A stretch of DNA of 64,000 nucleotides from Bacillus bingmayongensis (GCF_000299035.1 NZ_JH921517.1:857317-921316), one strand, 5' to 3'. Counted from the first letter of the stretch, positions 47,805 through 57,666 are shown. Numbers and translations are program-made. The notes: generated from the letters alone by a model not told the origin.

Positions 47805-49007
47805 TTAAACTGTTTCTTGTGATACATGAATAAGTTGAGCTAAAAATTCTTCTCCTGTAATAACTGCGTTCCCGCCGCCGCGAGCGCTTTTTTGATTTCC
47901 GCCGCCTTTTCCTTCGATAGTAGGGAGGGCATTTTTTAAAATTGTATTCATGTTTGCTGTTATCGCTTTCCCACATGCAAGAACACACTGTAGTTTTTCT
48001 TCATTCTCGGTAACGAAGTATGTAATCGAATGTTCATTTTGTTCGGTAATGATAGCAGATAATTTTGCGATTTCCTGCATGGAACGATTTGTAAAGACTT
48101 TAGAAACGAGTGTCCCGGCATGTATATTTTCGGATTGTTGCAGTAATTCATTTGCTTCTACGAATAGTAGTTTTTCACTCATAGTTTGTAGTGCTTTTTC
48201 ATTTTCTTTATGAGATGCGAGAAGATGAGTAACTTTATTTGGTATATCGTCCGCACTACTGTTTAATTGTTTAGAAACGTCTTTTATGATTTGTTGATGA
48301 TGGCCCATTAATTTTAAGGCGCGCCATCCTGCAACAAAGCTTAAGCGAATTCCACCTTTATTTCGTTCCCACCCTATTATATGAATTGGTCCCACTTCAC
48401 TTGTATATTTTGGATGTGTGCCACCACAACCGTTGTAATCGTAGTTTTCAATGATTACAACGCGAATATTTTCTGTAATCGTTGGTTCTTTTCGTAGGGG
48501 GAATTGCTTTGCTTCTTCTAAATTCATCCATTTAATATGGATAGGATGGTTTTCAAAGACGACTTGATTTGCGATTTGGAGTGCCTTATTAGCTGTTTCT
48601 AACGAAAGTTCTGGTGTCTCTAAATCAATTGTTATTGTCTCTTTTCCGAGATGAAAACTAATTGTAGGAATGTTAAAATGATCCCAAAAAGCAGCAGATA
48701 GAATGTGCTGAGCGGTATGCTGTTGCATATGATCAAAACGACGCTGCCAATTAATTTTACCTGTTACTTCTTTTGTATATAATTCACTTGATATAAAATG
48801 ACGGATTTCATCCTCAACTTCCTCAACATTAATGACGGAAGCTTCATTTAGTGTTCCTGTATCATGTGGTTGACCGCCGCCGGTTGGGTAAAATGCTGTT
48901 TCTGTCAAAGTAACATATAGTTTACCTTTGTTATCATAGTCTTGTTTTATAATTTGTGCTGTAAATGATTGCTGATAGGCATCGATGTAATATAATTTTT
49001 GGTTCAC
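47805..49007 (-). CDS. Alanyl-tRNA editing protein (AlaX-L type)
   Basis: GTG 49007 follows AGAGGAG. The 400-aa product resembles the editing half of alanyl-tRNA synthetase: YPTGGGQPHDTG near residue 45, zinc ligands in HTAQHILSAAF near 100 and GCGGTHP near 195, and a C-terminal DHHA1-type region with coiled coil and a Gly-rich GKGGGNQKSARGGG. It removes serine or glycine wrongly attached to tRNA-Ala. The aminoacylation domain is absent. Confidence 0.9.
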   Translation of the reverse strand: MNQKLYYIDAYQQSFTAQIIKQDYDNKGKLYVTLTETAFYPTGGGQPHDTGTLNEASVINVEEVEDEIRHFISSELYTKEVTGKINWQRRFDHMQQHTAQHILSAAFWDHFNIPTISFHLGKETITIDLETPELSLETANKALQIANQVVFENHPIHIKWMNLEEAKQFPLRKEPTITENIRVVIIENYDYNGCGGTHPKYTSEVGPIHIIGWERNKGGIRLSFVAGWRALKLMGHHQQIIKDVSKQLNSSADDIPNKVTHLLASHKENEKALQTMSEKLLFVEANELLQQSENIHAGTLVSKVFTNRSMQEIAKLSAIITEQNEHSITYFVTENEEKLQCVLACGKAITANMNTILKNALPTIEGKGGGNQKSARGGGNAVITGEEFLAQLIHVSQETV

Positions 49008-49144
49008 TTTCAAACTCCTCTCTATCTCACTAGTTTCATTGTAAAGCAATCTAAATAAGTTTCCTAATATTTCAGAAGAAAAAATCTCTTTTTTATAATT
49101 TTCTTGCTATAATAAGAAAAAGGGAATATACGGGGGTGGATGAA

Positions 49145-49537
49145 ATGCTGTATGAAAATGGCGTAGACAAATTGATTCGTCTCAATACAAATATTTCTGA
49201 ACTATATCGAGAATTACACGAAATGACTCGGACTTTAACGGAGTGTAATCGAGAAAGTATAATATTCGATCGCTTATATGTGAAAGAGTTATTATGGAAA
49301 AAAGAAGATGTGTCCGCTATGTATGATCAGCTTCTCGTTCAGCTTTGTATCAATGAATGCTTTGATTTAAAAAGTGTCATCACTGGTGAATACAAATTTA
49401 CGTATGAGGAAGTGGAAAATGCGGTTCTTGAATTTAATGAAAAGTATGATGTGAATATCCTAATTAAAAATGTTTGCAAAGAGTTACAGTTTACATATGG
49501 TATTGATATGGAATTATCTAGGACATCCAAGGTATAA
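49145..49537 (+). CDS. Hypothetical protein, 130 aa
   Basis: ATG 49145 follows GGGGGTGG; the GTG nine bases earlier is inside that signal. The product is soluble, acidic and largely helical (MLYENGVDKLIRLNTNISEL, a likely coiled coil to residue 50). No motif or membrane segment is visible. It lies between the editing enzyme (divergent) and an MFS gene 86 bases downstream. Family not recognised. Confidence 0.65.
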   Translation: MLYENGVDKLIRLNTNISELYRELHEMTRTLTECNRESIIFDRLYVKELLWKKEDVSAMYDQLLVQLCINECFDLKSVITGEYKFTYEEVENAVLEFNEKYDVNILIKNVCKELQFTYGIDMELSRTSKV

Positions 49538-49623
49538 TCATATTTATTATAGAAGCAGGGAGAAGAAAGCTGTTAGTTTGCTTTCTTTTTCTATGTATGA
49601 AATAGAGAGAGTAGGGTTTTAGG

Positions 49624-50865
49624 ATGAGAGGAAAGTTACAACATATTCACCCGCTTGGGATGAGTATTATTGTAGGGACTTTATTTGCTAGATTTGCAAC
49701 TTCAATGAGCATTCCTTTTTTGGCAATTTATTTAACAACTGTAAAAGATATATCAGCCGGGATGACAGGGGCTATTATTGGAACAAGCGCATTGGTTGGA
49801 GTATTTGCTAGTTTTATTGGTGGGAATTTATCTGATCGCTTTGGTCGTAAAACAATTATGATATGGTCTATTATTCTTTGGACTTTTGTGTTTATAGGAT
49901 TTTCAGTAGCAGATCATGTTCTAAGTTTCTTTTTGTTAAATGCATTAAACGGTTTATGTCGTTCCTTTTTTGAACCGGCATCACGAGCGCTATTGTCTGA
50001 TTTAACAAAACCGGGGTATCGTTTACTTGCGTATAACTTACGATATAGTGCCATAAATGTTGGTGTTGCAATTGGGCCGCTTGTTGGATTGCAAATTGGG
50101 AGTGCAAAATCAACAACTCCGTTTTTAATAGCTGCTGGAGTATACGTTTTGTATACGATTGTATTAGCATTACAATTTAAAAAGTACCCGCTCGGTGAAA
50201 AGACAATTAATCTAGAAAAGCCTGTGAATATGGTGAGTGCAATTCGCATTTTACGAAAAGACACTGTTTTTTTAGTTGCCTTAGTTGGAATTATTTTGAG
50301 CAACAGTGGATTTTCACATTTTACAACAACAGTATCTCAATATTTCGCGAACTCTTATGTATTTCAAAATGGCGTGACACTATTCTCATATATGCTAACA
50401 TTAAATGCAATTATAGTAGTGGTTATACAATACCCTGTTATTCAGATTTGTAAGAAGTATACACCGCTTGTATCGATTATGGTTGGTACGTTATTTGTTA
50501 GTGGAGGGCTCCTTGGTTTTGGAACAGGAGAATCAATTGGCAGCATGGTTCTTTGCACGATTATTTTTACAGTAGGTGAAGTATTGATGTTCTCGATGAC
50601 GGATGTGTTTATTGATGACATTTCGGTCTCACACTTAAAAGGAACGTATTTTGGAGCAATGGGGTTTTCAGGGATTGGTGCTGTTATTGGACCTTGGTTT
50701 GGGGGATTGCTGTTAGATTATTACGGATATCAAAATGGTTTTGCTGTATTTTCAATATTAGCTATCTTTTCAGTGGTTGCTTTTCCAATTCTTTTATTGA
50801 CAAGAAGCTTGTTATCTAAAAGAGATCGCACCGTAAATTGTAAGACAGAAGCTGGAGTGAAATAG
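49624..50865 (+). CDS. MFS drug-efflux-type transporter
   Basis: The 413-aa product has 12 helices and the MFS motif A GGNLSDRFGRKTIM between helices 2 and 3. Motif-C-like sequence follows in helix 5 (NVGVAIGPLVGLQIG). It resembles the MdtG/YttB group of proton-coupled multidrug efflux pumps. Substrate is unknown. A very long terminator follows. Confidence 0.85.
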   Translation: MRGKLQHIHPLGMSIIVGTLFARFATSMSIPFLAIYLTTVKDISAGMTGAIIGTSALVGVFASFIGGNLSDRFGRKTIMIWSIILWTFVFIGFSVADHVLSFFLLNALNGLCRSFFEPASRALLSDLTKPGYRLLAYNLRYSAINVGVAIGPLVGLQIGSAKSTTPFLIAAGVYVLYTIVLALQFKKYPLGEKTINLEKPVNMVSAIRILRKDTVFLVALVGIILSNSGFSHFTTTVSQYFANSYVFQNGVTLFSYMLTLNAIIVVVIQYPVIQICKKYTPLVSIMVGTLFVSGGLLGFGTGESIGSMVLCTIIFTVGEVLMFSMTDVFIDDISVSHLKGTYFGAMGFSGIGAVIGPWFGGLLLDYYGYQNGFAVFSILAIFSVVAFPILLLTRSLLSKRDRTVNCKTEAGVK

Positions 50866-50923
50866 CAGTTGACTGTAACGTTCATTGTTTTTTGATCAAT
50901 TTTTCTATTAGAAGCTTAATTGT

Positions 50924-50983
50924 ATATAAAAATAGGGTAGGAAAATTAGTAAGGAACTTTTTCTACCCTGTTTTTATATAACG
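50924..50983. terminator. Long bidirectional terminator
   Basis: TATATAAAAATAGGGTAG and its near-complement CTACCCTGTTTTTATATA flank a loop of about 20 bases, between the MFS gene and cotM. Confidence 0.85.
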
Positions 50984-50985
50984 TT

Positions 50986-51366
50986 TTAATTTGAAAAAAG
51001 AACTTCTTTCTCATGTTTATCTGCAACTTCAGTTTTGGAAATGTGTATGGCAAGAAAGCCGTTTTCTAAACAGGCTAGCATTTTTTTATATATGATATTA
51101 GTAGGTAAAGAAATTGTTCGTTGTAAGGATGAATTTTTATGAAATATATGAATTGTTAGGCCTGTCTCCATCTTGTTTATAAGTACATTTTGTTCTGATA
51201 CATTAGGAATATCAGTTTCTAAAATGTACTCTTGTTCCGTTTCACAAAGGTCAATGTGGATGTGATTAGGGAAACTGAAGTTGTCATATGAATCAGAGCA
51301 AAACTGATCCATCCATTCTTCAAAACCATCAACACGAAAAAGACAATTTTTCTTTTTCTTGCCCAT
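50986..51366 (-). CDS. cotM: Spore coat protein CotM-like (small heat-shock fold)
   Basis: ATG 51366 follows CGGAGGG. The 126-aa product has the alpha-crystallin core: IHIDLCETEQEYILETDIPN and later NGFLAIHISKTE. B. subtilis CotM is a coat protein of the same fold and size, in the same place before sspP, sspO and citB. It would be made in the mother cell late in sporulation. Confidence 0.8.
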   Translation of the reverse strand: MGKKKKNCLFRVDGFEEWMDQFCSDSYDNFSFPNHIHIDLCETEQEYILETDIPNVSEQNVLINKMETGLTIHIFHKNSSLQRTISLPTNIIYKKMLACLENGFLAIHISKTEVADKHEKEVLFSN

Positions 51367-51463
51367 GTAAGACACCCTCCGTAAAATCTCAATTCATATC
51401 ATAATATGCATTAAGAAATTAGAGGTGAAAAACAAACTAGAAAATATGTCGAGCTGTTTGTTG

Positions 51464-51503
51464 TAAAAGAAGGACAATGCGTGTGCATTGTCCTTCTTTT
51501 ACA
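51464..51503 (-). terminator. Terminator of sspP
   Basis: GTAAAAGAAGGACAATGC / GCATTGTCCTTCTTTTAC, perfect arms; the sspP stop codon lies in the right arm. Confidence 0.85.
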
Positions 51504-51642
51504 TATCATGATGTGCGTGATTTTTTTGTCGTGAATGATTTCGGTTTTTTACTTTATGAGATCCGCTTAACGGCTCGGGTTGCCCAGAAGGCTGCCCTTT
51601 TTTTGTATTTTGACGAATGGACTTGCTATTGTTTTTTTCCAT
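51499..51642 (-). CDS. sspP: Small acid-soluble spore protein P
   Basis: On the minus strand ATG 51642 follows AAGGAGGTG. The 47-aa product contains [20 protein letters not shown], the hallmark of SspP (CotL), and ends HHDM. It is a minor spore-core protein made in the forespore under sigma-G. Position between cotM and sspO matches B. subtilis. Confidence 0.92.
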   Translation of the reverse strand: MEKNNSKSIRQNTKKGQPSGQPEPLSGSHKVKNRNHSRQKNHAHHDM

Positions 51643-51762
51643 GCTGTGCTGCACCTCCTTCTTGTATTTAGAATGAGAGAACTTTGTAAATTTATACGAG
51701 AATGTTTTTATGAAAAAAGGTAAAGATAAGTGAGACTAACTATAACAGAAAGGGGAAAGTGT

Positions 51763-52026
51763 ATGCCGTATCATAAAGATAAACAGCAAGCTTTTCAAGC
51801 CGCACAACAAGGAGTCGTACAAGCAGAAAATTTATATAACAATATTGTGAAAAATGACCCGAATTATGGTCAGGATTTAAAGCATTTACGGCAAGAAGTT
51901 CAAGAGGCATATGAGCAAATTCAAAATGCACTTGAAGTAGCATCTGAAACACAACGTCCACAACTTGAGCAGTTTGAAAGTAATTTACAAAATATTATGC
52001 GAGATGTGGATCAGTTAGGTGATTGA
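51763..52026 (+). CDS. Hypothetical coiled-coil protein, 87 aa
   Basis: ATG 51763 follows AAAGGGGAAAG; the earlier in-frame start has no signal. The product, MPYHKDKQQAFQAAQQGVVQ and onward, is rich in Gln and Glu and is predicted to be two long helices; no Cys or Trp. A perfect hairpin starts within its stop codon. It resembles short Gln-rich Bacillus proteins of unknown role; a link with sporulation is only suggested by the neighbours. Confidence 0.7.
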   Translation: MPYHKDKQQAFQAAQQGVVQAENLYNNIVKNDPNYGQDLKHLRQEVQEAYEQIQNALEVASETQRPQLEQFESNLQNIMRDVDQLGD

Positions 52027-52061
52027 ACAGGTTGTTGTATGATTTCAACAACCTGTTCAAT
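52022..52061 (+). terminator. Hairpin after the 87-aa gene
   Basis: Perfect 16-base arms ATTGAACAGGTTGTTG / CAACAACCTGTTCAAT. No long T run follows, so read-through into the deacetylase is possible. Confidence 0.6.
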
Positions 52062-52073
52062 TCTGAAGTCAAT

Positions 52074-52799
52074 ATGTTGAAAAGAAAGATTCCTGTAATA
52101 ATCATTTGTTTGATTTGTGTAGTACATATATTTCGAGTGGACAAAGTAGAAGCGAAAATGTTAATGAGAAAAGAATTGGAACCTACTGGTTATGTAACGT
52201 GGGAAGTACCGAATAACGAAAAACTTATTGCAATTACATTTGATGATGGTCCGGATCCTACATATACTCCTCAAGTGCTTAATTTATTGCGACAGTATAA
52301 AGCTGAAGCAACTTTTTTTATGATTGGTTTTCGAATTCAACGGAACCCATATTTAGTTAACAGGGTACTTAAGGAAGGGCATGAAATTGGGAATCACACG
52401 ATGAATCATTTATATGCAAGAGATGCATCTAATGAAAAATTAAAAAACGATATTTTAGAGGAGAAACGATATTTACAAAAATGGGTAAAGGAACCTCTGC
52501 TTTTTCGTCCACCAGGAGGATATATTAACAATGCAGTATTTGCAACAGCAAAAGAAGCAGGTTATCAAATTGTGTTGTGGTCTTGGAATCAAGATCCGAA
52601 AGATTGGGCAGACCCAGGTACTGAATCCATTGTGAAGAATGTTGTAACAAATGCAAAAAGTGGTGATATTGTGCTACTTCATGATGGTGGAAGCGATCGA
52701 AGTCAAACTGTAGCTGCATTGGCTAAAATTTTACCAGCTCTCCAAAAGCAAGGCTATCGATTTGTAAAAGTTTCTGAATTGCTACGATATAGACATTAA
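52074..52799 (+). CDS. Polysaccharide deacetylase, secreted or membrane-bound
   Basis: I take ATG 52074; the TTG at 52023 lies in the preceding hairpin. The 241-aa product starts with a hydrophobic signal (MLKRKIPVIIICLICVVHIF) ending VEA. The NodB domain shows all main motifs: ITFDDGPDPTYT near residue 55, NHTMNH near 105, FRPPGGYIN near 145 and IVLLHDGG near 200. Relatives deacetylate peptidoglycan or form muramic lactam in spore cortex; the spore-gene context suggests a cell-wall or cortex role. Confidence 0.88.
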   Translation: MLKRKIPVIIICLICVVHIFRVDKVEAKMLMRKELEPTGYVTWEVPNNEKLIAITFDDGPDPTYTPQVLNLLRQYKAEATFFMIGFRIQRNPYLVNRVLKEGHEIGNHTMNHLYARDASNEKLKNDILEEKRYLQKWVKEPLLFRPPGGYINNAVFATAKEAGYQIVLWSWNQDPKDWADPGTESIVKNVVTNAKSGDIVLLHDGGSDRSQTVAALAKILPALQKQGYRFVKVSELLRYRH

Positions 52800-52832
52800 A
52801 AGTCCCAAAAGATTATACTTTTGGGACTTTTC
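52798..52832. terminator. Bidirectional terminator
   Basis: AAAAGTCCCAAAAG / CTTTTGGGACTTTT between the deacetylase and sspO. Confidence 0.9.
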
Positions 52833-52833
52833 A

Positions 52834-52983
52834 TTACTGATTCTTCTTCCGTTTTTTATTATTTTGACGCTGCTCTGGTGTTAGCGGCTCGTTTGAAAAT
52901 TCTTCGTTATAACCAGTTCCTTGACCTTGAGCTGAAGCGGCGTTCATTCCTTGGATGATATGATTTGCTTTACGTTTACCCAT
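52834..52983 (-). CDS. sspO: Small acid-soluble spore protein O
   Basis: On the minus strand ATG 52983 follows AGAGGTG. The 49-aa product begins [20 protein letters not shown] and continues [12 protein letters not shown], nearly the B. subtilis SspO (CotK) sequence as I remember it. It is a forespore-specific minor SASP. It is divergent from acnA, as in B. subtilis. Confidence 0.94.
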   Translation of the reverse strand: MGKRKANHIIQGMNAASAQGQGTGYNEEFSNEPLTPEQRQNNKKRKKNQ

Positions 52984-53132
52984 TTGTTTTCACCTCTATA
53001 ACGTTTTCTTTATAAAACAAATAATGAATTGTTCATTACATGTATGAACAGAAAAGAAAAGCCTCAAAAGAAAGCTTTACTTTATGGTAATAGTATTCAT
53101 AAGGAGAACGAAGGCTATTCAAATTTCCAGAG

Positions 53133-53163
53133 ATAAAGAAAACTTATGATAAACTATAAGTTT
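53133..53163. promoter_or_regulatory. CcpC-type site and dyad upstream of acnA
   Basis: ATAA-N7-TTAT occurs at 53133-53147, the form recognised by CcpC in front of citB. It overlaps a perfect dyad, AAACTTAT (53140-53147) and ATAAGTTT (53156-53163). Both lie about 115-145 bases before the start codon. CcpC represses aconitase when citrate is low. Confidence 0.6.
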
Positions 53164-53277
53164 CTTATTATTTACTTATTTAGAAAGTTGTAATAAGATA
53201 TTATCGTAAGGTATTGAAAAGTTTGTCTACATTTTATATTCAGACAACTTAGTCACGTTTAACAGGGGGGAAACATA

Positions 53278-56001
53278 ATGGTCAAACACAATCCATTTCA
53301 ATCTCGTGAAACATTTGAAGTAGATGGAAAAACGTATCATTATTATCAATTGAAAGCGCTTGAAAACGCAGGGGTTGGCAACGTATCACAATTACCATAT
53401 TCAATTAAAGTTTTGCTTGAATCTGTACTTCGTCAAGTTGATGGACGTGTAATTACAGAAGAGCATGTTACAAATTTAGCGAAGTGGGGAACGACAGAAG
53501 TTCAAGATATCGATGTTCCATTTAAACCATCTCGCGTAATTTTACAAGACTTCACAGGTGTTCCAGCTGTTGTTGATTTGGCTTCTCTTCGAAAAGCAAT
53601 GGCAGACATGGGGGGAGATCCTGATAAAATTAATCCGGAAATTACTGTAGACCTTGTAATCGATCACTCTGTACAGGTTGATAGAGCGGGTACAGCAGAC
53701 GCGCTTGAATTCAACATGGACTTAGAGTTTAAACGTAATGAAGAACGTTATAAATTTTTAAGCTGGGCACAAAAATCATTTGATAATTATCGTGCAGTTC
53801 CACCAGCAACAGGTATTGTACACCAAGTAAACCTTGAGTATTTAGCGCCAGTCGTTCATGCGGTGAAAAATGCTGACGGCGAATTAATTGCATACCCAGA
53901 TTCATTAGTTGGAACAGACTCTCATACTACAATGATCAATGGTATTGGCGTTCTTGGATGGGGCGTTGGTGGTATTGAGGCAGAAGCAGGAATGCTTGGA
54001 CAACCTTCATACTTCCCAGTACCAGAAGTTATCGGTGTTAAGTTAACTGGTACACTTCCAAGTGGTACAACAGCAACAGACGTTGCATTAAAAGTAACGC
54101 AAGTGTTACGTCAAAAAGGTGTAGTTGGTAAATTTGTTGAGTTCTTCGGTAACGGACTAAAGAGCATGCCTTTAGCTGACCGTGCAACAATTTCAAACAT
54201 GGCACCAGAATACGGCGCAACTTGTGGATTCTTCCCAATTGACGAGATTTCATTAGATTACTTACGTTTAACAGGAAGAGACGAAGAACAAATTCGCGTT
54301 GTTGAAGAATACTGTAAAGCAAACGGTTTATTCTATACAGCAGACAGCAAAGATCCAATTTATACAGATCTTGTTGAAATTGATTTAAATACAATTGAAT
54401 CTAACCTTTCAGGACCAAAACGTCCACAAGATTTAATCCCTCTTTCAAATATGAAAGATGAGTTCCATAAAGCAGTTGTGGCACCAGTTGGAACGCAAGG
54501 ACTTGGGTTCGATGAACAAGAATTTGATAAAGAAGTGAAAGTTGCATTAAAAGATCAAGAAGTAACGATGAAAACAGGTGCAATTGCAATCGCTGCGATT
54601 ACAAGCTGTACAAATACATCTAACCCATACGTATTAATTGGTGCAGGCTTAGTTGCGAAAAAAGCAATTGAAAAAGGCCTTAAAGTACCTGGTTATGTAA
54701 AAACATCATTAGCACCAGGATCTAAAGTAGTAACGGAATACCTAGATAAATCAGGTTTAACAACTTATTTAGATCAGCTAGGATTCCAAACAGTTGGTTA
54801 CGGCTGTACAACTTGTATCGGTAACTCTGGTCCATTAGCGTCAGAATTAGAGGAAGCAATTGCAGCAAATGACTTATTAGTAACATCTGTTTTATCTGGT
54901 AACCGTAACTTTGAAGGTCGTATTCATCCACTTGTAAAAGCGAACTACTTAGCATCACCACCGCTTGTTGTGGCATATGCGCTTGCAGGTACAGTTGATA
55001 TCGACTTGAAAAATGATGCAATTGGCAAAGACGCAAACGGTAATCCGATTTACTTTAACGACATTTGGCCATCAGCGAAAGAAATTGAAGAAGTAGTTCA
55101 AAGCGTTGTAACATCTGAATTGTTCAAAAAAGAATATGCACAAGTATTTAACAGCAATGAACGCTGGAATGAAATCCAGACTTCAAATGAAGCGTTATAT
55201 ACTTGGGATAATGACTCAACATACATTCAAAACCCACCGTTCTTTGAAGGTTTATCAAAAGAACCAGGTGAAGTAGAAACACTTTCAGGTTTACGTGTAG
55301 TTGGTAAATTTGGAGACTCTGTAACAACAGACCATATTTCACCAGCAGGTTCAATCGGTAAACATACACCAGCGGGCCGCTATTTATTAGAAAATGGCGT
55401 ACAGCCAGTTGACTTTAACTCTTATGGTTCTCGCCGTGGTAACCATGAAGTTATGATGCGTGGTACATTCGCAAATATTCGTATTAAAAACCAAATCGCA
55501 CCAGGAACAGAAGGTGGATATACAACTTACTGGCCAACTGGCGAAGTAACATCTATCTATGATGCTGCAATGAAATATAAAGAAGACGGTACTGGACTTC
55601 TTGTAGTTGCTGGTAAAGATTACGGTATGGGAAGCTCTCGTGACTGGGCTGCGAAAGGTACAAACCTTTTAGGCATTAAAGCAGTTATCGCAGAAAGCTT
55701 CGAGCGTATTCACCGTAGTAACCTTGTACTAATGGGTGTATTACCATTACAATTTAAAGACGGAGAAAGTGCAGAAACATTAGGTCTTGTTGGTAACGAA
55801 TCATTTGAAATTCAAATCGACAAAACAGTTAAACCACGTGACCTTGTAAAAGTAGTTGCAATTGACCCAGAAGGAAACGAAAAACAATTTGAAGTAGTAG
55901 CACGCTTCGATAGTGAAGTAGAAATTGACTACTACCGTCATGGTGGTATTCTGCAAATGGTTCTTCGTGAGAAAATTGAAGAATCTAAGGTGTCAAACTA
56001 A
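53278..56001 (+). CDS. acnA: Aconitate hydratase AcnA (CitB)
   Basis: The 907-aa product is a full-length bacterial aconitase/IRP1-type enzyme, which isomerises citrate to isocitrate in the TCA cycle. The three Fe-S cluster cysteines are in [10 protein letters not shown] near residue 443 and [11 protein letters not shown] near 510. The C-terminal swivel domain has [15 protein letters not shown] and [13 protein letters not shown]. Aconitases of this type also bind mRNA when the cluster is lost. AGGGGGGAAA precedes the ATG. A CcpC-type site lies upstream. Confidence 0.97.
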   Translation: MVKHNPFQSRETFEVDGKTYHYYQLKALENAGVGNVSQLPYSIKVLLESVLRQVDGRVITEEHVTNLAKWGTTEVQDIDVPFKPSRVILQDFTGVPAVVDLASLRKAMADMGGDPDKINPEITVDLVIDHSVQVDRAGTADALEFNMDLEFKRNEERYKFLSWAQKSFDNYRAVPPATGIVHQVNLEYLAPVVHAVKNADGELIAYPDSLVGTDSHTTMINGIGVLGWGVGGIEAEAGMLGQPSYFPVPEVIGVKLTGTLPSGTTATDVALKVTQVLRQKGVVGKFVEFFGNGLKSMPLADRATISNMAPEYGATCGFFPIDEISLDYLRLTGRDEEQIRVVEEYCKANGLFYTADSKDPIYTDLVEIDLNTIESNLSGPKRPQDLIPLSNMKDEFHKAVVAPVGTQGLGFDEQEFDKEVKVALKDQEVTMKTGAIAIAAITSCTNTSNPYVLIGAGLVAKKAIEKGLKVPGYVKTSLAPGSKVVTEYLDKSGLTTYLDQLGFQTVGYGCTTCIGNSGPLASELEEAIAANDLLVTSVLSGNRNFEGRIHPLVKANYLASPPLVVAYALAGTVDIDLKNDAIGKDANGNPIYFNDIWPSAKEIEEVVQSVVTSELFKKEYAQVFNSNERWNEIQTSNEALYTWDNDSTYIQNPPFFEGLSKEPGEVETLSGLRVVGKFGDSVTTDHISPAGSIGKHTPAGRYLLENGVQPVDFNSYGSRRGNHEVMMRGTFANIRIKNQIAPGTEGGYTTYWPTGEVTSIYDAAMKYKEDGTGLLVVAGKDYGMGSSRDWAAKGTNLLGIKAVIAESFERIHRSNLVLMGVLPLQFKDGESAETLGLVGNESFEIQIDKTVKPRDLVKVVAIDPEGNEKQFEVVARFDSEVEIDYYRHGGILQMVLREKIEESKVSN

Positions 56002-56052
56002 GTAAAATATTGTAAGTGAACGAGAAAAGTAAATATTTTCAATCAAAATTAG

Positions 56053-56083
56053 GAAGCTGACTGACGTTAGCTTCTTTTTCTTA
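56053..56083 (+). terminator. Terminator of acnA
   Basis: GAAGCTGAC / GTTAGCTTC hairpin followed by TTTTTC. Confidence 0.8.
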
Positions 56084-56111
56084 TTTAAAAGTAGGAGGAA
56101 GAATAATGTAG

Positions 56112-56258
56112 GAATATAAAAGGATTGTAACGACACATGATATAAAAAATGCGCTGATAGCAGACTGGATTGTCGTAATGAAGAAAGGTGTTATTGTTGA
56201 ATGTGGGACGCCTCAAGAATTATTAAGCCATAATTCATTATTTAAAGAAATGCTATAG
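56112..56258 (+). pseudogene. C-terminal remnant of an ABC transporter ATPase
   Basis: The frame from 56112 reads RIVTTHDIKNALIADWIVVM and KKGVIVECGTPQELLSHNSL, ending at TAG 56256. This is the H-loop and C-terminal tail of an ABC ATPase of the exporter type. A TAG lies directly upstream and no start or Walker motifs remain, so only the last 48 codons survive. Confidence 0.8.
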
Positions 56259-56269
56259 TTTTCATCAAA

Positions 56270-56295
56270 ACAGGGGCTAAGTCAATGCCCCTGTT
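56270..56295. terminator. Bidirectional hairpin
   Basis: AACAGGGGC / GCCCCTGTT between the ABC remnant and the minus-strand small gene. Confidence 0.7.
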
Positions 56296-56304
56296 CGTTC
56301 ATAG

Positions 56305-56631
56305 TTACTCTGGTTTATTGAGCTGATATTCGTATGTAGAGGAGTTTTCGGTATTAAATACTTTTACTAATGTAATTTTATTTGTGTCTGAATCATATTT
56401 GAAAATTTAAATGGTATGTCTATCGCCACTTTCAGGATCATTTTCTTGTAAAGCAAATGTATTTTCTGCAATTTGTGTCATATTACTAGTTGGTAAATTA
56501 CCACTTGAAGAGTCGTGATTTGTGGAAACTTCAATCACTCTCTCTTTGTTGAAAAATATAAGGACTACGAGTAAGATTACAAAACATATACGCATATAGC
56601 GCAGTTCTTTACTAATTGGGTGTTCTCCCAT
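56305..56631 (-). pseudogene. Small membrane-anchored protein gene with in-frame stop
   Basis: ATG 56631 on the minus strand follows AAAGGATG. The product starts MGEHPISKELRYMRICFVIL, one membrane helix, and continues to DPESGDRHTI before TAA at 56409-56407. The same frame then stays open for 33 more codons (IFKYDSDTNKITLVKVFNTE and on) to TAA 56305. The downstream part looks coding, so the original protein was probably about 108 aa. A shortened 74-aa form could still be made. Family not recognised. Confidence 0.6.
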
Positions 56632-56654
56632 AGTATTCATCCTTTCTGTGATTA

Positions 56655-56885
56655 TTATGAACTAGAAATTGTTGTAATGGAATAGAAGCTAATAATGTCA
56701 AGAGTGGTGAATACGATAAATGATACTAAAGCTGTATAAATGCAAACACGGCCGATTTTTCTTCTTTCAGGATTTTTACTAAATAGGGATATAATCCATG
56801 CGATAATACCAATAGGGTAGAATATGAAACTAAAAGTATAATAAAAGTAACGGGATAGGTGAGTAATTGCAGAATGAGTATCACC
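56655..56885 (-). pseudogene. Small membrane protein frame lacking a start codon
   Basis: Right after the TGA of the upstream gene, the same minus-strand frame stays open for 76 codons: SAITHLSRYFYYTFSFIFYP, GIIAWIISLFSKNPERRKIG and a second helix ending SITTISSS. Codon pattern and two clear helices suggest a real protein, but no ATG, GTG or TTG is in frame near the beginning. It has either lost its start, uses a rare start such as ATT, or was once joined to the gene upstream. Confidence 0.5.
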
Positions 56886-57476
56886 TCATATGTTTATATT
56901 TTTGCGTAAACGTATTTGACGAGAGATCGTAGTTACAACTAGCCCTGTCATATAAAGAAAAGTTAGAATGAAGACAGTACTAATGATAGGAGATTTTTGA
57001 AGTGCGTATAATAATTTATCAATATAATAAATTTGATTTAAATCTGTAATTGATTTTGGAGAGAAGATTAAATATTTCTTCCAATTTTCTTCTATAGCAA
57101 TCGTCGTACCTGTAGAGTGTGTGACAAGTAATGTGTAAAGAAAAAGAGGAAGCATAATCATGAGTTGTAAACCAATCAATCCGGTTTTATATTTTCCCCA
57201 GTACAACCAACGAGCTATTATAATTCCTACTAAATAGACAATAGATAATATAAAAACTGTAGTGAAAACTGGATTGTATTTAAAGGCATACAATAGTTTA
57301 TCAATTTCATACACCTGATTGGAGCTTTCTGTTGTTTTAGGAGTGAAGACGATATGTTGTTTCCAGTCTTCTGAAATACTTAAGTAGCTGGCAGTCCAGC
57401 TTGTAATAAACAATGAGAAGAATAAAATGGGGAGAATGATAAAGTATTGTAACCAATGCAAAATAGTTTTATTCAT
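56886..57476 (-). CDS. Membrane protein with internal duplication
   Basis: ATG follows GAAGAGGTG. The 196-aa product has four helices in two matching halves. Residues about 36-93 (SEDWKQHIVFTPK ... YEIDKLLYAFKYNPVFTTVF) repeat at about 132-189 (EENWKKYLIFSPK ... YYIDKLLYALQKSPIISTVF). Each half is helix, extracellular loop, helix. It may be two fused copies of a small YfzA-like membrane protein, but I am not certain of that family. Function is unknown. Confidence 0.7.
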   Translation of the reverse strand: MNKTILHWLQYFIILPILFFSLFITSWTASYLSISEDWKQHIVFTPKTTESSNQVYEIDKLLYAFKYNPVFTTVFILSIVYLVGIIIARWLYWGKYKTGLIGLQLMIMLPLFLYTLLVTHSTGTTIAIEENWKKYLIFSPKSITDLNQIYYIDKLLYALQKSPIISTVFILTFLYMTGLVVTTISRQIRLRKNINI

Positions 57477-57666
57477 AAATAATTACACCTCTTCCAAATT
57501 ATAACTATTTTCATTATATGATAAAGAGAAAAAGTTTTCATTTTTATTAAGAATATTCTATTTATTTATCGGGAGAATATTTCCAAGGTTGTCCGTATAA
57601 GCTAAAATAAGTATCAATCCGATTGTAGGGATGTATATAATGAGATAAACGATAAGGGTGATGTAT

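Noticed and set aside
47800-47988. 62-codon Arg/Lys-rich minus-strand ORF
   Set aside because: Shadow frame of the Gly-rich end of the alanyl-tRNA editing gene.
54038-55369. Leu-rich minus-strand ORFs within acnA
   Set aside because: Typical antisense shadows of a highly expressed gene; no start signals.
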